From Helianthus annuus (lineage: Eukaryota > Streptophyta > Magnoliopsida > Asterales > Asteraceae): 64,000 nt of DNA. Positions 47,787 to 60,960 of the stretch are shown piece by piece. The stretch is from contig NC_035446.2 in assembly GCF_002127325.2 (NCBI RefSeq), positions 155,364,629 to 155,428,628 of the forward strand, read 5' to 3'. Position numbers and translations under genes: made by a program. Position 1 is the stretch's first letter. The number at the start of each line of letters is the position of its first letter. The notes beneath the pieces are model-generated. The model worked only from the letters and a program-made list of their open reading frames with translations. It ran no database searches and was not told the DNA's origin.

Positions 47787-48341
47787 TGGATCCCGAAGAA
47801 ATGCAATGTGTTCATTTGGAGAGCGGATATGAATAGGATTGCTACCGCCGACGCCTTGTTAAATCGTAGCATTGATATCGGCAGTTCGGAGTGTGGTTTA
47901 TGCGGTGAAGGGGTTGAGACCGTGGAACATCTGTTCACGTCGTGTTTTTTTGCTTCTATGCTTTAGTCGTGGATCGGGAAGTGGGTTAAATGTCAACCCT
48001 TAGTGGCGTTCTCCTTTAGGGATCTCTTGGAAGTTCACAACCATGCGGGTCTTGTGGCAAGAAGGTTGAAGCTCTTAAAGGCCTTATAAGAATTGGGTGT
48101 TGGTCGATTTGGAGAATGAGGAACGATGCAAGGTTCAAGAACAAAGAAGCTAAGCTTGAGTTTATTTTTGGTGATGTTAAGAAGCGTGGTTTCCTTTGGT
48201 TCAAGACTAGGAACAAAGATATAGAAACTTCATGGAATGATTGGTGTAAATTTGTAAATATTTAATGTTGTAGTTGTTTTTGGTTGCCTTGGTTTGAGGT
48301 AGCTAGTGTTTTATTGAAGTTTACCTTTCAAAAAAAAAAAA
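47787..48341 (+). mobile_element. 5'-truncated LINE insertion with zf-RVT end and poly-A tail
   Basis: The insert reads WIPKKCNVFIWRADMNRIAT, SECGLCGEGVETVEHLFTSC and IWRMRNDARFKNKEA, the C-terminal zf-RVT region of plant L1 elements. A stop at 47964-47966 and a frame break near 48088 show it is inactive. It ends in 12 A. The 13-bp duplication ACAAATACCATCA flanks it (47774-47786 and 48342-48354), giving both insertion borders. Confidence 0.92.
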
Positions 48342-48354
48342 ACAAATACCATCA

Positions 48355-49051
48355 AATACCCCAATGCTAACTCGACTGCCACATGTCGCTTCATACGCAT
48401 AAATGAGATATTAGATTCAAGCCCACTACACATACACGTGATCTAATAAAATAATTGTTTAGTGTTATTAAATCGCCTACTATAGTATTATTACTTCTCC
48501 TTCTCTCACCTGCTCACCATCTTCTTATTCACAATCTTCCATTGAAGAACTGAAGACCACATTGAAGGTCACAATAAATACAAATCAAACTAACTTTAGT
48601 TCTTTTTTTTTTCTCATCCAAACTATTATGTCTCTACCGACTATAACTTCATGTTTAAAATATGCATAATACATTTTAGAAAATTTAGGCCCATGGAAAA
48701 AAAGGCCCCAACCGGGGGTGCGGTTTGCCCACCCTCAGGGCCCGCCCGACCACAGGTATGGTTAATAATGTTGAACCACAAATTGGTATCTGATCACACA
48801 AATATTCTCACCATAACTAATGATTTCATTCAATAACTTCAAGACTTAATTACAAACACACGTTCACCACCAACGTTCATGAGGAACTCCGGCGAGTAAA
48901 ACGGACAACTTGAGACTTATTCCAACTTAAATAATAATACACGCTGAAAACGATCGAGTTTGTACGTGTAATATTACAGAAAGAAAACTAACAGAGATCA
49001 TGCATGGCTTTATTATATCTTATATGCATGCATGCAAACGGAGTAAAACAG
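48355..49051. other. Interval between LINE and albumin gene; hAT-like fragment
   Basis: Mostly non-coding. At 48670-48750 TTTAGGCCCATGG...AAAGGCCCC and GCCCACCCTCAGGGCCCGCC resemble a hAT end region similar in style to the element at 334-1569, but no complete element could be drawn. The part next to 49051 is the 3' flank of the albumin gene. Confidence 0.4.
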
Positions 49052-49605
49052 TCAAACAGTATCGGTTCCGACTGAGCATTTGATGTTGCATTGGTTGGGG
49101 AGCATCTGAGCCTTCTTCAACACCTGCAGTAGTTGTCCGCCATGCTGTTGCTTCGGAACTTGTTTCACCACCTGTTTGATCGCCTCACACTGAGAATCCT
49201 CCTCCACTTCCTTAAGCTGGTTGCAGCACAGGTTAAGGCGTTTTTGTTACACCATGGGCTTGTTATCGAGGAGGTGCATCTGGCAGTGGCTCAGCTTTTT
49301 CAGGGTCGGGAAGCAATAAGAGAAGTCCCCAAATACACAACAAGTAGTGTGGTCGTCATAAGCGTAACAACCATCATTAACCTGCTCGGTTCCGACTGAG
49401 CATTTGATGTTGCATTGGTTGGGGAGCATCTGAGCCTTCTTCAACACCTGCAGTAGCTGTCCGCCATGCTGCTGCTTCGGAACTTGTTTCACCACCTGTT
49501 TGATCGCCTCACATTGAGAATCCTCCTCCACTTCCTTAAGCTGGTTGCAGCACAGGTTAAGGCGTTGTTGTTCCACCATGGGCTTGTTATCGAGGAGGTG
49601 CATCT
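49052..49605 (-). pseudogene. Albumin polyprotein, 3' part (rest of module 4, module 5)
   Basis: Starts at the CATCT duplication with HLLDNKPMVEQQ and runs to a TGA at 49052-49054 after SVGTDTV. The module-5 codon that is GAA in the other modules is TAA at 49247-49249, and the next CAA is AAA. Cut off from the promoter by the chromovirus, it is unlikely to be expressed as part of the gene. Confidence 0.9.
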
Positions 49606-52391
49606 TGTCACACCCCAACCGATGGCGGAATCATCGGGGCGTGGCACTGAGCGAAACAGATTGTTCAGAAGTTTCCACAACAACTATCATACAATTCAGT
49701 TATATAACACGTCCCATACCGTGTCCCAAATAATAACAAGTTATCATAGAAATCAACTAAACAATATGGGAACTGTTCCGACAACTCGGATTCTTAATTA
49801 TTACAGACCAAAAGTAAATATTGTTTTAAGTCTTCTAGACGACTACTGGGGATCTTACTGACTACAGGTGCCAGTGCAAGATCTACAGATAATTATGGCC
49901 CTGGAACAGGTACGTGGGCACTGTCCTAAGGTCACAGACTCCTAGAAGCTTATTATTGCCTCGCTTCCCTAGCACGCTAGTAGCTTAAACACCTGTCACA
50001 TACGTTAAAATAAAAGTCAATACATATAATGTAAAGGTGAGTACACAAGTTTGATATAGCATATAGAGTTCGAATAGTTTACGCATAACCAAGCACGTAC
50101 ACAAGGGCAAACGATGCATGTAAATTATCAACATGGGACCATCGATACCAATGACTTCGGGTTGACTGTCCGAGACAGTTCGCAATACATGATTACCACC
50201 GTAATCCATGCAAGTAATTGTCCTTAGCAACCCCCGTGTGAACGGGTGCTGAGTCCAAACTATAGTACTACGTTGCTAAAGCAGGCAGATAGCACTCCAC
50301 GTGTAAACATAATAAACAGCAATCATTTAGACAAGTAATACATGCAAGTAGGTTAGCGTTCAAATAGTTTGTGTTGTTTGTGAATTTGATAGATTACGTA
50401 TGTAACACCCAAAAGTGCTGAAAGCAAAAAGGGATCGAGTATACTCACAGTGATTGATGTGGATTGAAGGGAGCACTGAGAATAGGTTAGCCTGAATAGT
50501 TCGATAACACAACGATGAGTAACGCGGAAAAGTAAACAATGTACTTGGATCGAGTAGGCCATTCGATCGGACAGCAGTTCGATCGAGTGGGCTGTTCGAT
50601 TGGTTTGTAAGTCCGTTCGAACATCCATTCGATCGGTTGGCTGGCTCGATCGGTTGGTTCCTTCAAGTGGATTGTTTCTTCCTTTGATGTGAAGGATGTG
50701 TTTGTGTATGATGGTTTGTACTACCTTTCAAGTTGGTCGATCGAACAGCAGTTCGATCGGTTAGCCCAACCGATCGGTTAGTAAATTCAGATTTGGCAAG
50801 ATGTCACTCGATCGGTTAGCATGCTCGATCGGGTGGCATTTCAAAAGTCCAAGGGTTTTTAAAGTATAGTATCTCATGATCCGAGCAGTAATGTTTACAA
50901 TCGAGTGGCTTAGTCGATCGAACAGTACCTCGTCAATACTACACTTTGTGAGTTGGTGAGTCTAAGTGCTGGTCGATCGGTTAGCCTAGTCGATCGGCTG
51001 GCATAGTCGTTCGGTTGGGCTGTTCGATCGAACAGCCTAGCCGTTCGGCCAGCTTCTCGATTTGGTTAACTTATCACCTAACACTTGGTTATTCCCGTTA
51101 CTTGGTGTGATTTGGAGATATTTTGACTACGAGTTGAACCACGAAACTGAAGTCCCTACTTAGTCTACTGACTCGAGCAGGAATCACCCAAACTCGGTCA
51201 GAAACGGTTTGGAACCTAAGTTTAACATTTAACCCGGAATCGGTATATCTCGTGGTAGAACCCGAATCTTGAACCATGTGTTTGTTTAGATTGATTGTAA
51301 GTCGGTTCAAGTCTCGTTTTCACCTTTTTGAGTGTAAAAGAGTTGAAAGATAGATGAAAACCCATCTTCCAATCCTTTTTCACCGTGAAATGTTAAGATC
51401 TATGGAAGATTTTAGGTTATTGATGTGGAAATCGGTTAGATCTAGCTTATTCATGGTTGAATGAAGTCAAGAACATGAAGTTCTTGATGAACACCAAGAA
51501 TACCATGATGACATCACTCAAGAACACCTAGATCTTGGTGATTTCATGGATGAAATTCAGATTTTGAAAGATAGAAAGATGGAGAATCGATTAATGAACA
51601 CGAACGTACAAAGATTAGAGTGAAATACTTACCGGTTTGAGAGAAATCTTGGATTTAGTGAGAAGAAGAGGCTGGTCGGTCAGAGCTTTTCCAAAAGTGG
51701 AAAGTTTGACAAGGACAGCCCTATTTATAGGCTTCCAAAAGAGGAAAGGTCAGCTGATCGAACAGCATTCCTGATCGAGCAGCTGTCCGATCGAACGGTC
51801 CTGTTCGATCGGCTAGCCTGTTCGATCAGGTTGCCCTGTTCGATCGGCTTGCCTGGTTTTTGAGTGTTTCGCGACGATTTTTGATATTTCGACTTCGATG
51901 AACGATGATTTGAGCATGATAGAATTCCTAATCAAATTACTTTTAGTCCCAACTACTATATCTAACATACAAGCATCCTTACAACCATTTCGAGTTCGAT
52001 TTCCATTGAGTTTGATTCACCTTGAGTCTTGATTGATTTGATCGATTCACCACACACACTTTAACATAAAAGCAAACATGCACAAGTAACACATAAGGCA
52101 CACATGCACGTATAAGAGCATTAAAATCCACACACTTGAGTTGGATGATTGATTCGATTAGTTTGATTATTGATTGACTAGCTTTATTGCGTTGTTACTT
52201 CCTATCCTTCACAGTCGGTCGTTGATTCACAGTTCGATTGTCGGTCGGTTAGTTTGATTATACAACACTTACTCCAAATAATACGGAAATCAAAATGAAA
52301 CTAAAATGAAATTAACCTTACTAATCTTTAATTCCAATAACAGTCAACACTTGACTTTGACTTTGACTTTTGGAAAACACGGGGTGTTACA
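49606..52391 (-). repeat. 3' LTR of the chromovirus
   Basis: Equal in length and content to 58175-60960. About 16 CGATCG sites cluster at 50540-51040 and 51770-51850, mostly as TTCGATCGAACAG or CGATCGGTTGGC variants, on both sides of the TATA box. Confidence 0.96.
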
Positions 52392-52410
52392 GTCTCCCCT
52401 CCTTTAGGGA
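52392..52410 (-). other. Polypurine tract of the chromovirus
   Basis: Minus strand CCTAAAGGAGGGGAGAC directly before the 3' LTR start TGTAACACC. Confidence 0.85.
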
Positions 52411-52478
52411 ATTTCGTCCCGAAATTAGGCCGAGAACCGTACATCGCCGTGTGATTTTACCTATTTGATGCTTCAGAT

Positions 52479-55400
52479 CTATCTGAATAACTGCGGGTAC
52501 TTGGCCTTCATGTCACTTTCGAGTTCCCAAGTGAACTCCGCGCCTCGTTTGCCTTCCCACCGTACCTTTACAATAGGAATGCGAGAGCGTCTGAGTTGCT
52601 TGGTCTGTCGGTCCATGATTTCGACAGGCTTTTCCACGAAGTGTAGCGTCTCATTGACCTGAAGATCGTCGAGTGGTATTACTGCGTCGTGGTCGGCTAC
52701 GCATTTTCGAAGGTTTGAAATATGGAAAGTCGGGTGGACATTGCTGAGTTCCTCCGGTAATTCGAGTTTGTAGGCAACCTTACCGATCCTTTCCAGAATC
52801 TTAAAAGGTCCAACAAATCGAGGCGCAAGTTTCCCTCTTTTACCGAATCGGACTACTCCCTTCCAAGGTGATACCTTTAGGAGCACGTAGTCGCCAACTG
52901 CAAATTCGCGGGGCCTGCGTCGTTTATCGGCGTACATCTTTTGTCTATCCCGGGCCTTTACCAAATTTTCCCTTATCTGGTGGATCTTGTCAGTCGTTTC
53001 TTGCAGAATCTCGGGCCCAGTCAATTGTGAATGACCGACCTCGTGCCATACAATAGGCGAGCGACATCTCCTACCATACAAGGCTTCGAAAGGTGCCATT
53101 TCGATGCTGGAGTGATAGCTATTATTGTACGAAAATTCGACCAATGGTAGGTGTTTGCTCCAACTACCACCAAAATCGATAACACACGCACGGAGCATGT
53201 CTTCAATAGTACGAATCGTTCTTTCAGTTTGCCCGTCGGTTTGCGGGTGGAATGCGGTACTCAAATTCAGCGTCGTACCAAGAGCTGCTTGAAAGGTTTC
53301 CCACAATCTCGATGTAAACCGAGCGTCGCGATCCGAAATGATGTCTCGAGGCGTACCATGATTCTTAATGATCTCGTCGGTGTAGATTTGGGCTAGTTTG
53401 GCCACCTTATAGTCTTCTCGTATTGGCAGAAAGTGGGCTGATTTGGTTAGACGGTCGACTATAACCCAAATACTGTCGTGACCTGATGGCGTGGTCGGAA
53501 GCTTAGTTATGAAATCCATAGCTATGCTCTCCCACTTCCATACGGGTATCGGCGGTTGTTCGAGTAAGCCTGAAGGTCTTTGGTGTTCAGCCTTGACTCT
53601 TGCACAAGTTAAACAGCTACCAACATATAGAGCAATATCCCTTTTCATCCCAGGCCACCAGTACTTGTAACGAAGGTCCTGGTACATTTTATCCGCACCG
53701 GGATGAATGGAATATCGGGATTTGTGGGCTTCGTTCATGATGATCTTTCGCAAATCTGTCCTCCTCGGAACCCAGATTCGGTCCAGATAATAGAATATCC
53801 CGTTGGCCTTGCTCACGAGTTGAGTTCCATCGTGATAGATTCGTTCTTTCTTCAACGTGCGTTCGTTAAAGCATGCGTGTTGTGCTTCGCGGATGAGAGC
53901 TTCGAGGTTATACTGAGCCTGGATGTTTCGAACACCTATCACGTAATTCTTTCTGCTGAGGGCGTCTGCAACTACATTCGCCTTGCCTGGGTGATAACGG
54001 ATCTCACAGTCGTAGTCGTTGAGAAGTTCTACCCATCGGCGTTGACGCATATTGAGTTCCCTCTGGTTAAAGATATGTTGTAGGCTCTTGTGATCGGTGA
54101 AGATCGTACACTTTGTACCATACAGGTAGTGTCGCCAAATCTTTAAGGCAAAGACAACTGCGCCTAGCTCGAGGTCATGGGTCGTATAGTTCTTCTCGTG
54201 AATTTTAAGCTGTCGAGATGCGTAAGCTATAACCTTGTCTCGTTGCATAAGAACACAGCCAAGTCCAAGGTTTGAAGCATCACAATAGACAACGAAGTCA
54301 TCGCTTCCGTCCGGCAGTGTAAGAACTGGTGCATGGCACAGCATGTGTTTTAGGGTTTGGAAAGCAGTCTCCTGCGCGGTTCCCCACACAAAAGGCTTGT
54401 CTTTATGAGTAAGGGCGGTAAGCGGTACAGCAATCTTTGAGAATCCTTCGATGAATCGTCGGTAGTAACCAGCTAATCCGAGAAAGGAGCGAACTTCTGA
54501 CGGATTCTTTGGCGTAACCCATCCTTTGACTGCCTCAATCTTTGCAGGATCAACGTGTATACCCCGACTATTCACAATATGACCCAGAAATTGGACCTCC
54601 TCCAACCAGAATTCACATTTGGAGAATTTGGCGTAGAGTTGGTTTCCCTGAAGCAACTCGAGAACCAATCGCAAATGCTGCGCATGTTCGGCCCTCGATC
54701 TGGAATAGATCAGGACATCGTCGATAAATACAATGACAAAACGGTCTAAGAACGGTTTACACACGCGATTCATCAGATCCATAAAGACCGCGGGTGCGTT
54801 GGTCAAACCAAAAGGCATGACAACAAATTCGTAGTGGCCGTATCGGGTTCGAAAAGCGGTTTTGGGTATGTCTTCCTCTTGAATCCGCAACTGATGGTAG
54901 CCTGAACGTAGATCAATCTTGGAGAAACACTGAGCACCTTGTAGTTGGTCAAACAGATCATCGATTCTTGGTAAGGGGTATCGGTTCTTAATGGTCAACT
55001 TGTTCAATTCCCGGTAGTCGATGCACATTCGGAACGACCCGTCCTTCTTTTTGACGAAAAGGACTGGTGCGCCCCATGGAGAAGTGCTCGGGCGAATGAA
55101 GCCTTTTTCAAGTAACTCTTGAAGTTGGTTCGAGAGTTCTCGCATCTCAGATGGAGCGAGTCGATACGGAGCCTTGGCCACTGGGTTGGCTCCTGGTATA
55201 AGGTCGATTCGAAAGTCGATATCACGACTTGGAGGTAATCCAGGAAGATCATCAGGGAACACCTGAGGAAATTCTCGGACAACAGGAACATCCTTGACTT
55301 CAACTTTCTTTTTCTTATCCGTCTCTGCTACTATAATGTTGGCCAAGAAGGCTCGATATTCCTTGCGGAGATATTTGCGAGCTTGAAGACAGGACATGAG

Positions 55401-57092
55401 TTTGAGATCTTTTGCAGTAGTTTCACCGTACACACATAGTATATCACCACTAGCTAGCACAAAACGAATCATCTTATCGGAACACACAACTTCAGCACGG
55501 TTTTCACGAAGAAAGTCCATGCCTACTATGACATCGAAACTTCCGAGTTGCATTGGAATGAGATTAATCGGAAATATATGATTGTTGAGTTTGAGAGTAC
55601 AATCACGGAGCACAGAATTGACAGCAATGGTTCTTCCGGTAGCGACTTCTACTTCGAAGGGTGTCGAAAGATAAGAGCGCTTACGTCTAAGAAGTTTCTC
55701 AAATTCAAATGACACAAAGCAGTTATCGGCTCCAGTATCAAACAGACATGATGCATATATACCATTCACAAGGAACGTACCATTGACCACGTTGTTATCA
55801 GCTTGAGCCTGGCGTGCGTTGATGTTGAAAGTTCTGGCGTGAGCGGCTTGCTGTTGAGGCTGTTGTTGTTGTTGTTGGGGTTGTTGAGCTTCTTGTTTCA
55901 CCACCCTGTTCGGGCACCGGTTCGCGAAGTGGTTAGGGTCACCACATGCAAAGCAGGTCCGAACATTGTTTGCTGGGGCCTGTGCAGCTTGAGGAGTTTG
56001 AGGAGCAGGGAGTAAAGCCTGGTTGACAGCGGCCTGAGCTTGGGCTTGACGGGGACCATAGCGGCAACTCGCAGTGAAATGCCCGTAAACGTTGCAGTGG
56101 GCACAGAATCGGCAGGCCACACCCACCGGGTGATGGTAGGAACATGTAGCACAGAGTGGGTGGGGGCCGGTGTACGCACGCTTTGCTGGCGGCGCATTGA
56201 TCACTGGCGCTGAACGCTGTGGCTGTTGCTGCTGCGCGGGTACAGACTGTAGTGGAGTAGCAGTGGTTGCGGCAGCGCAACTCTTCTTCTTTCTTCTCCT
56301 TGAGGACTTGGAGGCTTGAGCAGTAGGGTTGTCGGTTGATGCAGTAGTAACTTGATGCAACGATTTGGATGGCTTATCCCAGACACCAGCCTTAACTCGC
56401 TTGTCGTTAATCTCAGCAGCGAGTAGGTAGGTTTCCTCGATCGTTGCGGGTTTGGCGGCGTGAACAAAATCTGCGACACAATCCGGAAGAGCACGGATGT
56501 ATTTCTTGATGGTCATGTCAGAAGTCTTGACCTGGTCGGGACATATGATACTCAATTGCTTGAAACGAGCGGTGAGACCAGCATTGTCTCCCTCCTTCTG
56601 CTTGATACTCCAGAACTCATCCTCCAACTTTTGGCGTTCGTGGGGAGGACAGAACTCGTCCATCATGATCGATTTCAACTCCTTCCACGTCAGCTCGTAT
56701 GCAGCGTCGTTTCCGCGCTTGTTCCTTTCTGCGGTCCACCAGTCCAAAGCTCGTGACTGGAAGACACCGGTAGCATTGAGAGTACGGAGGTGATCTGGGC
56801 ATCCGCTTTGACGAAGGGTAACTTCCACAGAGTCAAACCAATGAAACAGAGCCGTAGGGCCATCTTCACCGGTAAACTCTTTTGGCCCACATGCCTTGAA
56901 TTGTTTGAAGCTAAAAGTAGCTTTGTTGGAGTCTTTGGGCGTGAGGGTTCGGGATTCCTCAGATGACTTGCTTGCGTTCTCGAATACTTCACTCACAGCC
57001 TTTGCTACTGTTTTAGAGAGGATAGCAGCAAGACGACGATCTCTCTTCTCCCGACGAGTAAGACGTTGACGAGGCCTTGATGATGACGACAT
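52479..57092 (-). CDS. gag-pol: Gag-pol polyprotein of the chromovirus, single intact frame
   Basis: 1537 residues from the ATG at 57092 ([11 protein letters not shown]); earlier in-frame codons lack ATG. Gag core at about 60-220 ([26 protein letters not shown]), a Cys/His-rich segment at about 314-343, and a CCHC knuckle [14 protein letters not shown] at about 380. Protease [11 protein letters not shown] near 450. Reverse transcriptase [18 protein letters not shown] and FIDD near 790. RNase [11 protein letters not shown] near 937. Integrase HHCC finger near 1123-1163, then D (AMDFITKLP), D (ISDRDARF) and E (DGQTERTIR). C-terminal chromodomain at about 1485-1537 ([20 protein letters not shown]). 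No stop or frame break. Expected products act in cytoplasmic particles and then the nucleus; the chromodomain is thought to guide integration. Confidence 0.96.
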   Translation of the reverse strand: MSSSSRPRQRLTRREKRDRRLAAILSKTVAKAVSEVFENASKSSEESRTLTPKDSNKATFSFKQFKACGPKEFTGEDGPTALFHWFDSVEVTLRQSGCPDHLRTLNATGVFQSRALDWWTAERNKRGNDAAYELTWKELKSIMMDEFCPPHERQKLEDEFWSIKQKEGDNAGLTARFKQLSIICPDQVKTSDMTIKKYIRALPDCVADFVHAAKPATIEETYLLAAEINDKRVKAGVWDKPSKSLHQVTTASTDNPTAQASKSSRRRKKKSCAAATTATPLQSVPAQQQQPQRSAPVINAPPAKRAYTGPHPLCATCSYHHPVGVACRFCAHCNVYGHFTASCRYGPRQAQAQAAVNQALLPAPQTPQAAQAPANNVRTCFACGDPNHFANRCPNRVVKQEAQQPQQQQQQPQQQAAHARTFNINARQAQADNNVVNGTFLVNGIYASCLFDTGADNCFVSFEFEKLLRRKRSYLSTPFEVEVATGRTIAVNSVLRDCTLKLNNHIFPINLIPMQLGSFDVIVGMDFLRENRAEVVCSDKMIRFVLASGDILCVYGETTAKDLKLMSCLQARKYLRKEYRAFLANIIVAETDKKKKVEVKDVPVVREFPQVFPDDLPGLPPSRDIDFRIDLIPGANPVAKAPYRLAPSEMRELSNQLQELLEKGFIRPSTSPWGAPVLFVKKKDGSFRMCIDYRELNKLTIKNRYPLPRIDDLFDQLQGAQCFSKIDLRSGYHQLRIQEEDIPKTAFRTRYGHYEFVVMPFGLTNAPAVFMDLMNRVCKPFLDRFVIVFIDDVLIYSRSRAEHAQHLRLVLELLQGNQLYAKFSKCEFWLEEVQFLGHIVNSRGIHVDPAKIEAVKGWVTPKNPSEVRSFLGLAGYYRRFIEGFSKIAVPLTALTHKDKPFVWGTAQETAFQTLKHMLCHAPVLTLPDGSDDFVVYCDASNLGLGCVLMQRDKVIAYASRQLKIHEKNYTTHDLELGAVVFALKIWRHYLYGTKCTIFTDHKSLQHIFNQRELNMRQRRWVELLNDYDCEIRYHPGKANVVADALSRKNYVIGVRNIQAQYNLEALIREAQHACFNERTLKKERIYHDGTQLVSKANGIFYYLDRIWVPRRTDLRKIIMNEAHKSRYSIHPGADKMYQDLRYKYWWPGMKRDIALYVGSCLTCARVKAEHQRPSGLLEQPPIPVWKWESIAMDFITKLPTTPSGHDSIWVIVDRLTKSAHFLPIREDYKVAKLAQIYTDEIIKNHGTPRDIISDRDARFTSRLWETFQAALGTTLNLSTAFHPQTDGQTERTIRTIEDMLRACVIDFGGSWSKHLPLVEFSYNNSYHSSIEMAPFEALYGRRCRSPIVWHEVGHSQLTGPEILQETTDKIHQIRENLVKARDRQKMYADKRRRPREFAVGDYVLLKVSPWKGVVRFGKRGKLAPRFVGPFKILERIGKVAYKLELPEELSNVHPTFHISNLRKCVADHDAVIPLDDLQVNETLHFVEKPVEIMDRQTKQLRRSRIPIVKVRWEGKRGAEFTWELESDMKAKYPQLFR

Positions 57093-58157
57093 GGTCTGCA
57101 ATTGACATCGCCATAGGGCTCAACACAACGAATTCGAATCTCGCACGTCTTAGTTTACTAAAGCTTAGAATCACGTCGCATCTCACGTCACGTAACACAT
57201 ATAAACACATAAACACATAATCACAGAGACACATAAGCACAGAAGCAACTAAAGCACAGAAGCAATTAAGCAAATAGAGCACTTAATTTCCTAAACACGT
57301 ATGAAATTTTATCACAGAAGCAGTCAGAAAACAGAAACCTATATCCACATGTCGAGTGTCGTTCGTTTCGCATACCGGATAGCATCACATTGTATCGTCT
57401 AACTTAGTCGTATTGCGTAGCATAGCATACTGGTTTCGCTTAGATCGCATCCACAGGGATTTGAATCGAGATAGGATAGCAACAAAGGTCACGCAGATTG
57501 ATAACAAATGGAGTAACCAACAAATCTTAAAACACGTAAACAGGTAAATCACAGAAAGTCGACGAAGCAGTACTCCAAAATCGGAAAATGGATTGTCTGT
57601 GGCTACTAGACTTTGACTAACCATGGCAATTTAACTATTCACAGTTGACTTGTCGTCACTTTCGACTCTAGGGGACATGTTTCTGCCTCGATTCTTGGGC
57701 ATTACGCATGCGTATTCTAGGCCATACTCGTGAGTTCAGGTCGTTGGAGTCCGTCAATTGTCTTGGCGAGATGAAATAAAGTCGGAATAACTGCCAAGGT
57801 TAGGGTTTCACCCCTAGCTTAGCAATTTCTTCCCTGTTTTAAGAAAATTTAGAGGAAGTTTCTTATCAATTTATGGGCTTCAACCCCGAATTTGGTATAA
57901 CTCTCCCCCGTTTGTTGATAGAAAATCGCACAAAATTAATTGGCAAGAATTCGTAACTTAGGCAGGAATTTGCGGGTTTCACTCCTAATCCTGTCCAAAT
58001 TACAAAAATTTGGCTCGGAGTTCGGATGTAATGATAGAATAGAAGGAAACAACATAAAATAAGCACATAAACTTGGTCTCTTGGTTCCTAACTATAGTCT
58101 AGGCCTCTAAGACAGCGATCCGGACTAGATCGTGTCTAACCTAATTCCCTATAGTTA
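57093..58157 (-). other. Chromovirus leader, non-coding
   Basis: About 1.07 kb between primer site and gag start. No protein-like frame; likely the packaging and leader region. Confidence 0.6.
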
Positions 58158-58159
58158 TG

Positions 58160-58171
58160 GCTCTGATACCA
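58160..58171 (-). other. Primer binding site, initiator tRNA-Met
   Basis: TGGTATCAGAGC on the minus strand, three bases inside the 5' LTR end, the standard site complementary to the 3' end of initiator tRNA-Met. Confidence 0.92.
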
Positions 58172-58174
58172 ATC

Positions 58175-60960
58175 TGTCACACCCCAACCGATGGCGGAAT
58201 CATCGGGGCGTGGCACTGAGCGAAACAGATTGTTCAGAAGTTTCCACAACAACTATCATACAATTCAGTTATATAACACGTCCCATACCGTGTCCCAAAT
58301 AATAACAAGTTATCATAGAAATCAACTAAACAATATGGGAACTGTTCCGACAACTCGGATTCTTAATTATTACAGACCAAAAGTAAATATTGTTTTAAGT
58401 CTTCTAGACGACTACTGGGGATCTTACTGACTACAGGTGCCAGTGCAAGATCTACAGATAATTATGGCCCTGGAACAGGTACGTGGGCACTGTCCTAAGG
58501 TCACAGACTCCTAGAAGCTTATTATTGCCTCGCTTCCCTAGCACGCTAGTAGCTTAAACACCTGTCACATACGTTAAAATAAAAGTCAATACATATAATG
58601 TAAAGGTGAGTACACAAGTTTGATATAGCATATAGAGTTCGAATAGTTTACGCATAACCAAGCACGTACACAAGGGCAAACGATGCATGTAAATTATCAA
58701 CATGGGACCATCGATACCAATGACTTCGGGTTGACTGTCCGAGACAGTTCGCAATACATGATTACCACCGTAATCCATGCAAGTAATTGTCCTTAGCAAC
58801 CCCCGTGTGAACGGGTGCTGAGTCCAAACTATAGTACTACGTTGCTAAAGCAGGCAGATAGCACTCCACGTGTAAACATAATAAACAGCAATCATTTAGA
58901 CAAGTAATACATGCAAGTAGGTTAGCGTTCAAATAGTTTGTGTTGTTTGTGAATTTGATAGATTACGTATGTAACACCCAAAAGTGCTGAAAGCAAAAAG
59001 GGATCGAGTATACTCACAGTGATTGATGTGGATTGAAGGGAGCACTGAGAATAGGTTAGCCTGAATAGTTCGATAACACAACGATGAGTAACGCGGAAAA
59101 GTAAACAATGTACTTGGATCGAGTAGGCCATTCGATCGGACAGCAGTTCGATCGAGTGGGCTGTTCGATTGGTTTGTAAGTCCGTTCGAACATCCATTCG
59201 ATCGGTTGGCTGGCTCGATCGGTTGGTTCCTTCAAGTGGATTGTTTCTTCCTTTGATGTGAAGGATGTGTTTGTGTATGATGGTTTGTACTACCTTTCAA
59301 GTTGGTCGATCGAACAGCAGTTCGATCGGTTAGCCCAACCGATCGGTTAGTAAATTCAGATTTGGCAAGATGTCACTCGATCGGTTAGCATGCTCGATCG
59401 GGTGGCATTTCAAAAGTCCAAGGGTTTTTAAAGTATAGTATCTCATGATCCGAGCAGTAATGTTTACAATCGAGTGGCTTAGTCGATCGAACAGTACCTC
59501 GTCAATACTACACTTTGTGAGTTGGTGAGTCTAAGTGCTGGTCGATCGGTTAGCCTAGTCGATCGGCTGGCATAGTCGTTCGGTTGGGCTGTTCGATCGA
59601 ACAGCCTAGCCGTTCGGCCAGCTTCTCGATTTGGTTAACTTATCACCTAACACTTGGTTATTCCCGTTACTTGGTGTGATTTGGAGATATTTTGACTACG
59701 AGTTGAACCACGAAACTGAAGTCCCTACTTAGTCTACTGACTCGAGCAGGAATCACCCAAACTCGGTCAGAAACGGTTTGGAACCTAAGTTTAACATTTA
59801 ACCCGGAATCGGTATATCTCGTGGTAGAACCCGAATCTTGAACCATGTGTTTGTTTAGATTGATTGTAAGTCGGTTCAAGTCTCGTTTTCACCTTTTTGA
59901 GTGTAAAAGAGTTGAAAGATAGATGAAAACCCATCTTCCAATCCTTTTTCACCGTGAAATGTTAAGATCTATGGAAGATTTTAGGTTATTGATGTGGAAA
60001 TCGGTTAGATCTAGCTTATTCATGGTTGAATGAAGTCAAGAACATGAAGTTCTTGATGAACACCAAGAATACCATGATGACATCACTCAAGAACACCTAG
60101 ATCTTGGTGATTTCATGGATGAAATTCAGATTTTGAAAGATAGAAAGATGGAGAATCGATTAATGAACACGAACGTACAAAGATTAGAGTGAAATACTTA
60201 CCGGTTTGAGAGAAATCTTGGATTTAGTGAGAAGAAGAGGCTGGTCGGTCAGAGCTTTTCCAAAAGTGGAAAGTTTGACAAGGACAGCCCTATTTATAGG
60301 CTTCCAAAAGAGGAAAGGTCAGCTGATCGAACAGCATTCCTGATCGAGCAGCTGTCCGATCGAACGGTCCTGTTCGATCGGCTAGCCTGTTCGATCAGGT
60401 TGCCCTGTTCGATCGGCTTGCCTGGTTTTTGAGTGTTTCGCGACGATTTTTGATATTTCGACTTCGATGAACGATGATTTGAGCATGATAGAATTCCTAA
60501 TCAAATTACTTTTAGTCCCAACTACTATATCTAACATACAAGCATCCTTACAACCATTTCGAGTTCGATTTCCATTGAGTTTGATTCACCTTGAGTCTTG
60601 ATTGATTTGATCGATTCACCACACACACTTTAACATAAAAGCAAACATGCACAAGTAACACATAAGGCACACATGCACGTATAAGAGCATTAAAATCCAC
60701 ACACTTGAGTTGGATGATTGATTCGATTAGTTTGATTATTGATTGACTAGCTTTATTGCGTTGTTACTTCCTATCCTTCACAGTCGGTCGTTGATTCACA
60801 GTTCGATTGTCGGTCGGTTAGTTTGATTATACAACACTTACTCCAAATAATACGGAAATCAAAATGAAACTAAAATGAAATTAACCTTACTAATCTTTAA
60901 TTCCAATAACAGTCAACACTTGACTTTGACTTTGACTTTTGGAAAACACGGGGTGTTACA
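58175..60960 (-). repeat. 5' LTR of the chromovirus
   Basis: Minus strand TGTAACACCCCGTG...GGGGTGTGACA. Same length as 49606-52391, no mismatch noticed. It includes the CGATCG-rich stretches described for the other copy. Confidence 0.96.
60290..60299 (-). promoter_or_regulatory. TATA box of the chromovirus 5' LTR
   Basis: CTATAAATAG on the minus strand (the same box is at 51721-51730 in the 3' LTR), about 660 bp from the U3 start. This implies a very long R-U5 of about 2.1 kb. Confidence 0.65.

Larger units (their letters stand above)
49606..60960 (-). mobile_element. Intact Ty3/Gypsy chromovirus (Tekay/Del type), 11.4 kb
   Basis: Both LTRs are 2786 bp and the flanks are CATCT (49601-49605, 60961-60965). 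Reading on the minus strand: 5' LTR 60960-58175, primer site for initiator tRNA-Met, 1.07-kb leader, one unbroken gag-pol frame, polypurine tract, 3' LTR 52391-49606. The pol ends in a chromodomain, which defines chromoviruses; order and PBS fit the Tekay (Del) clade. No LTR difference was seen on reading. It appears complete and young, and it sits in module 4 of the albumin gene. Confidence 0.96.

Noticed and set aside
53703..54083. Plus-strand frames opposite the chromovirus pol
   Set aside because: Shadows of the long minus-strand gag-pol; no motif of their own.
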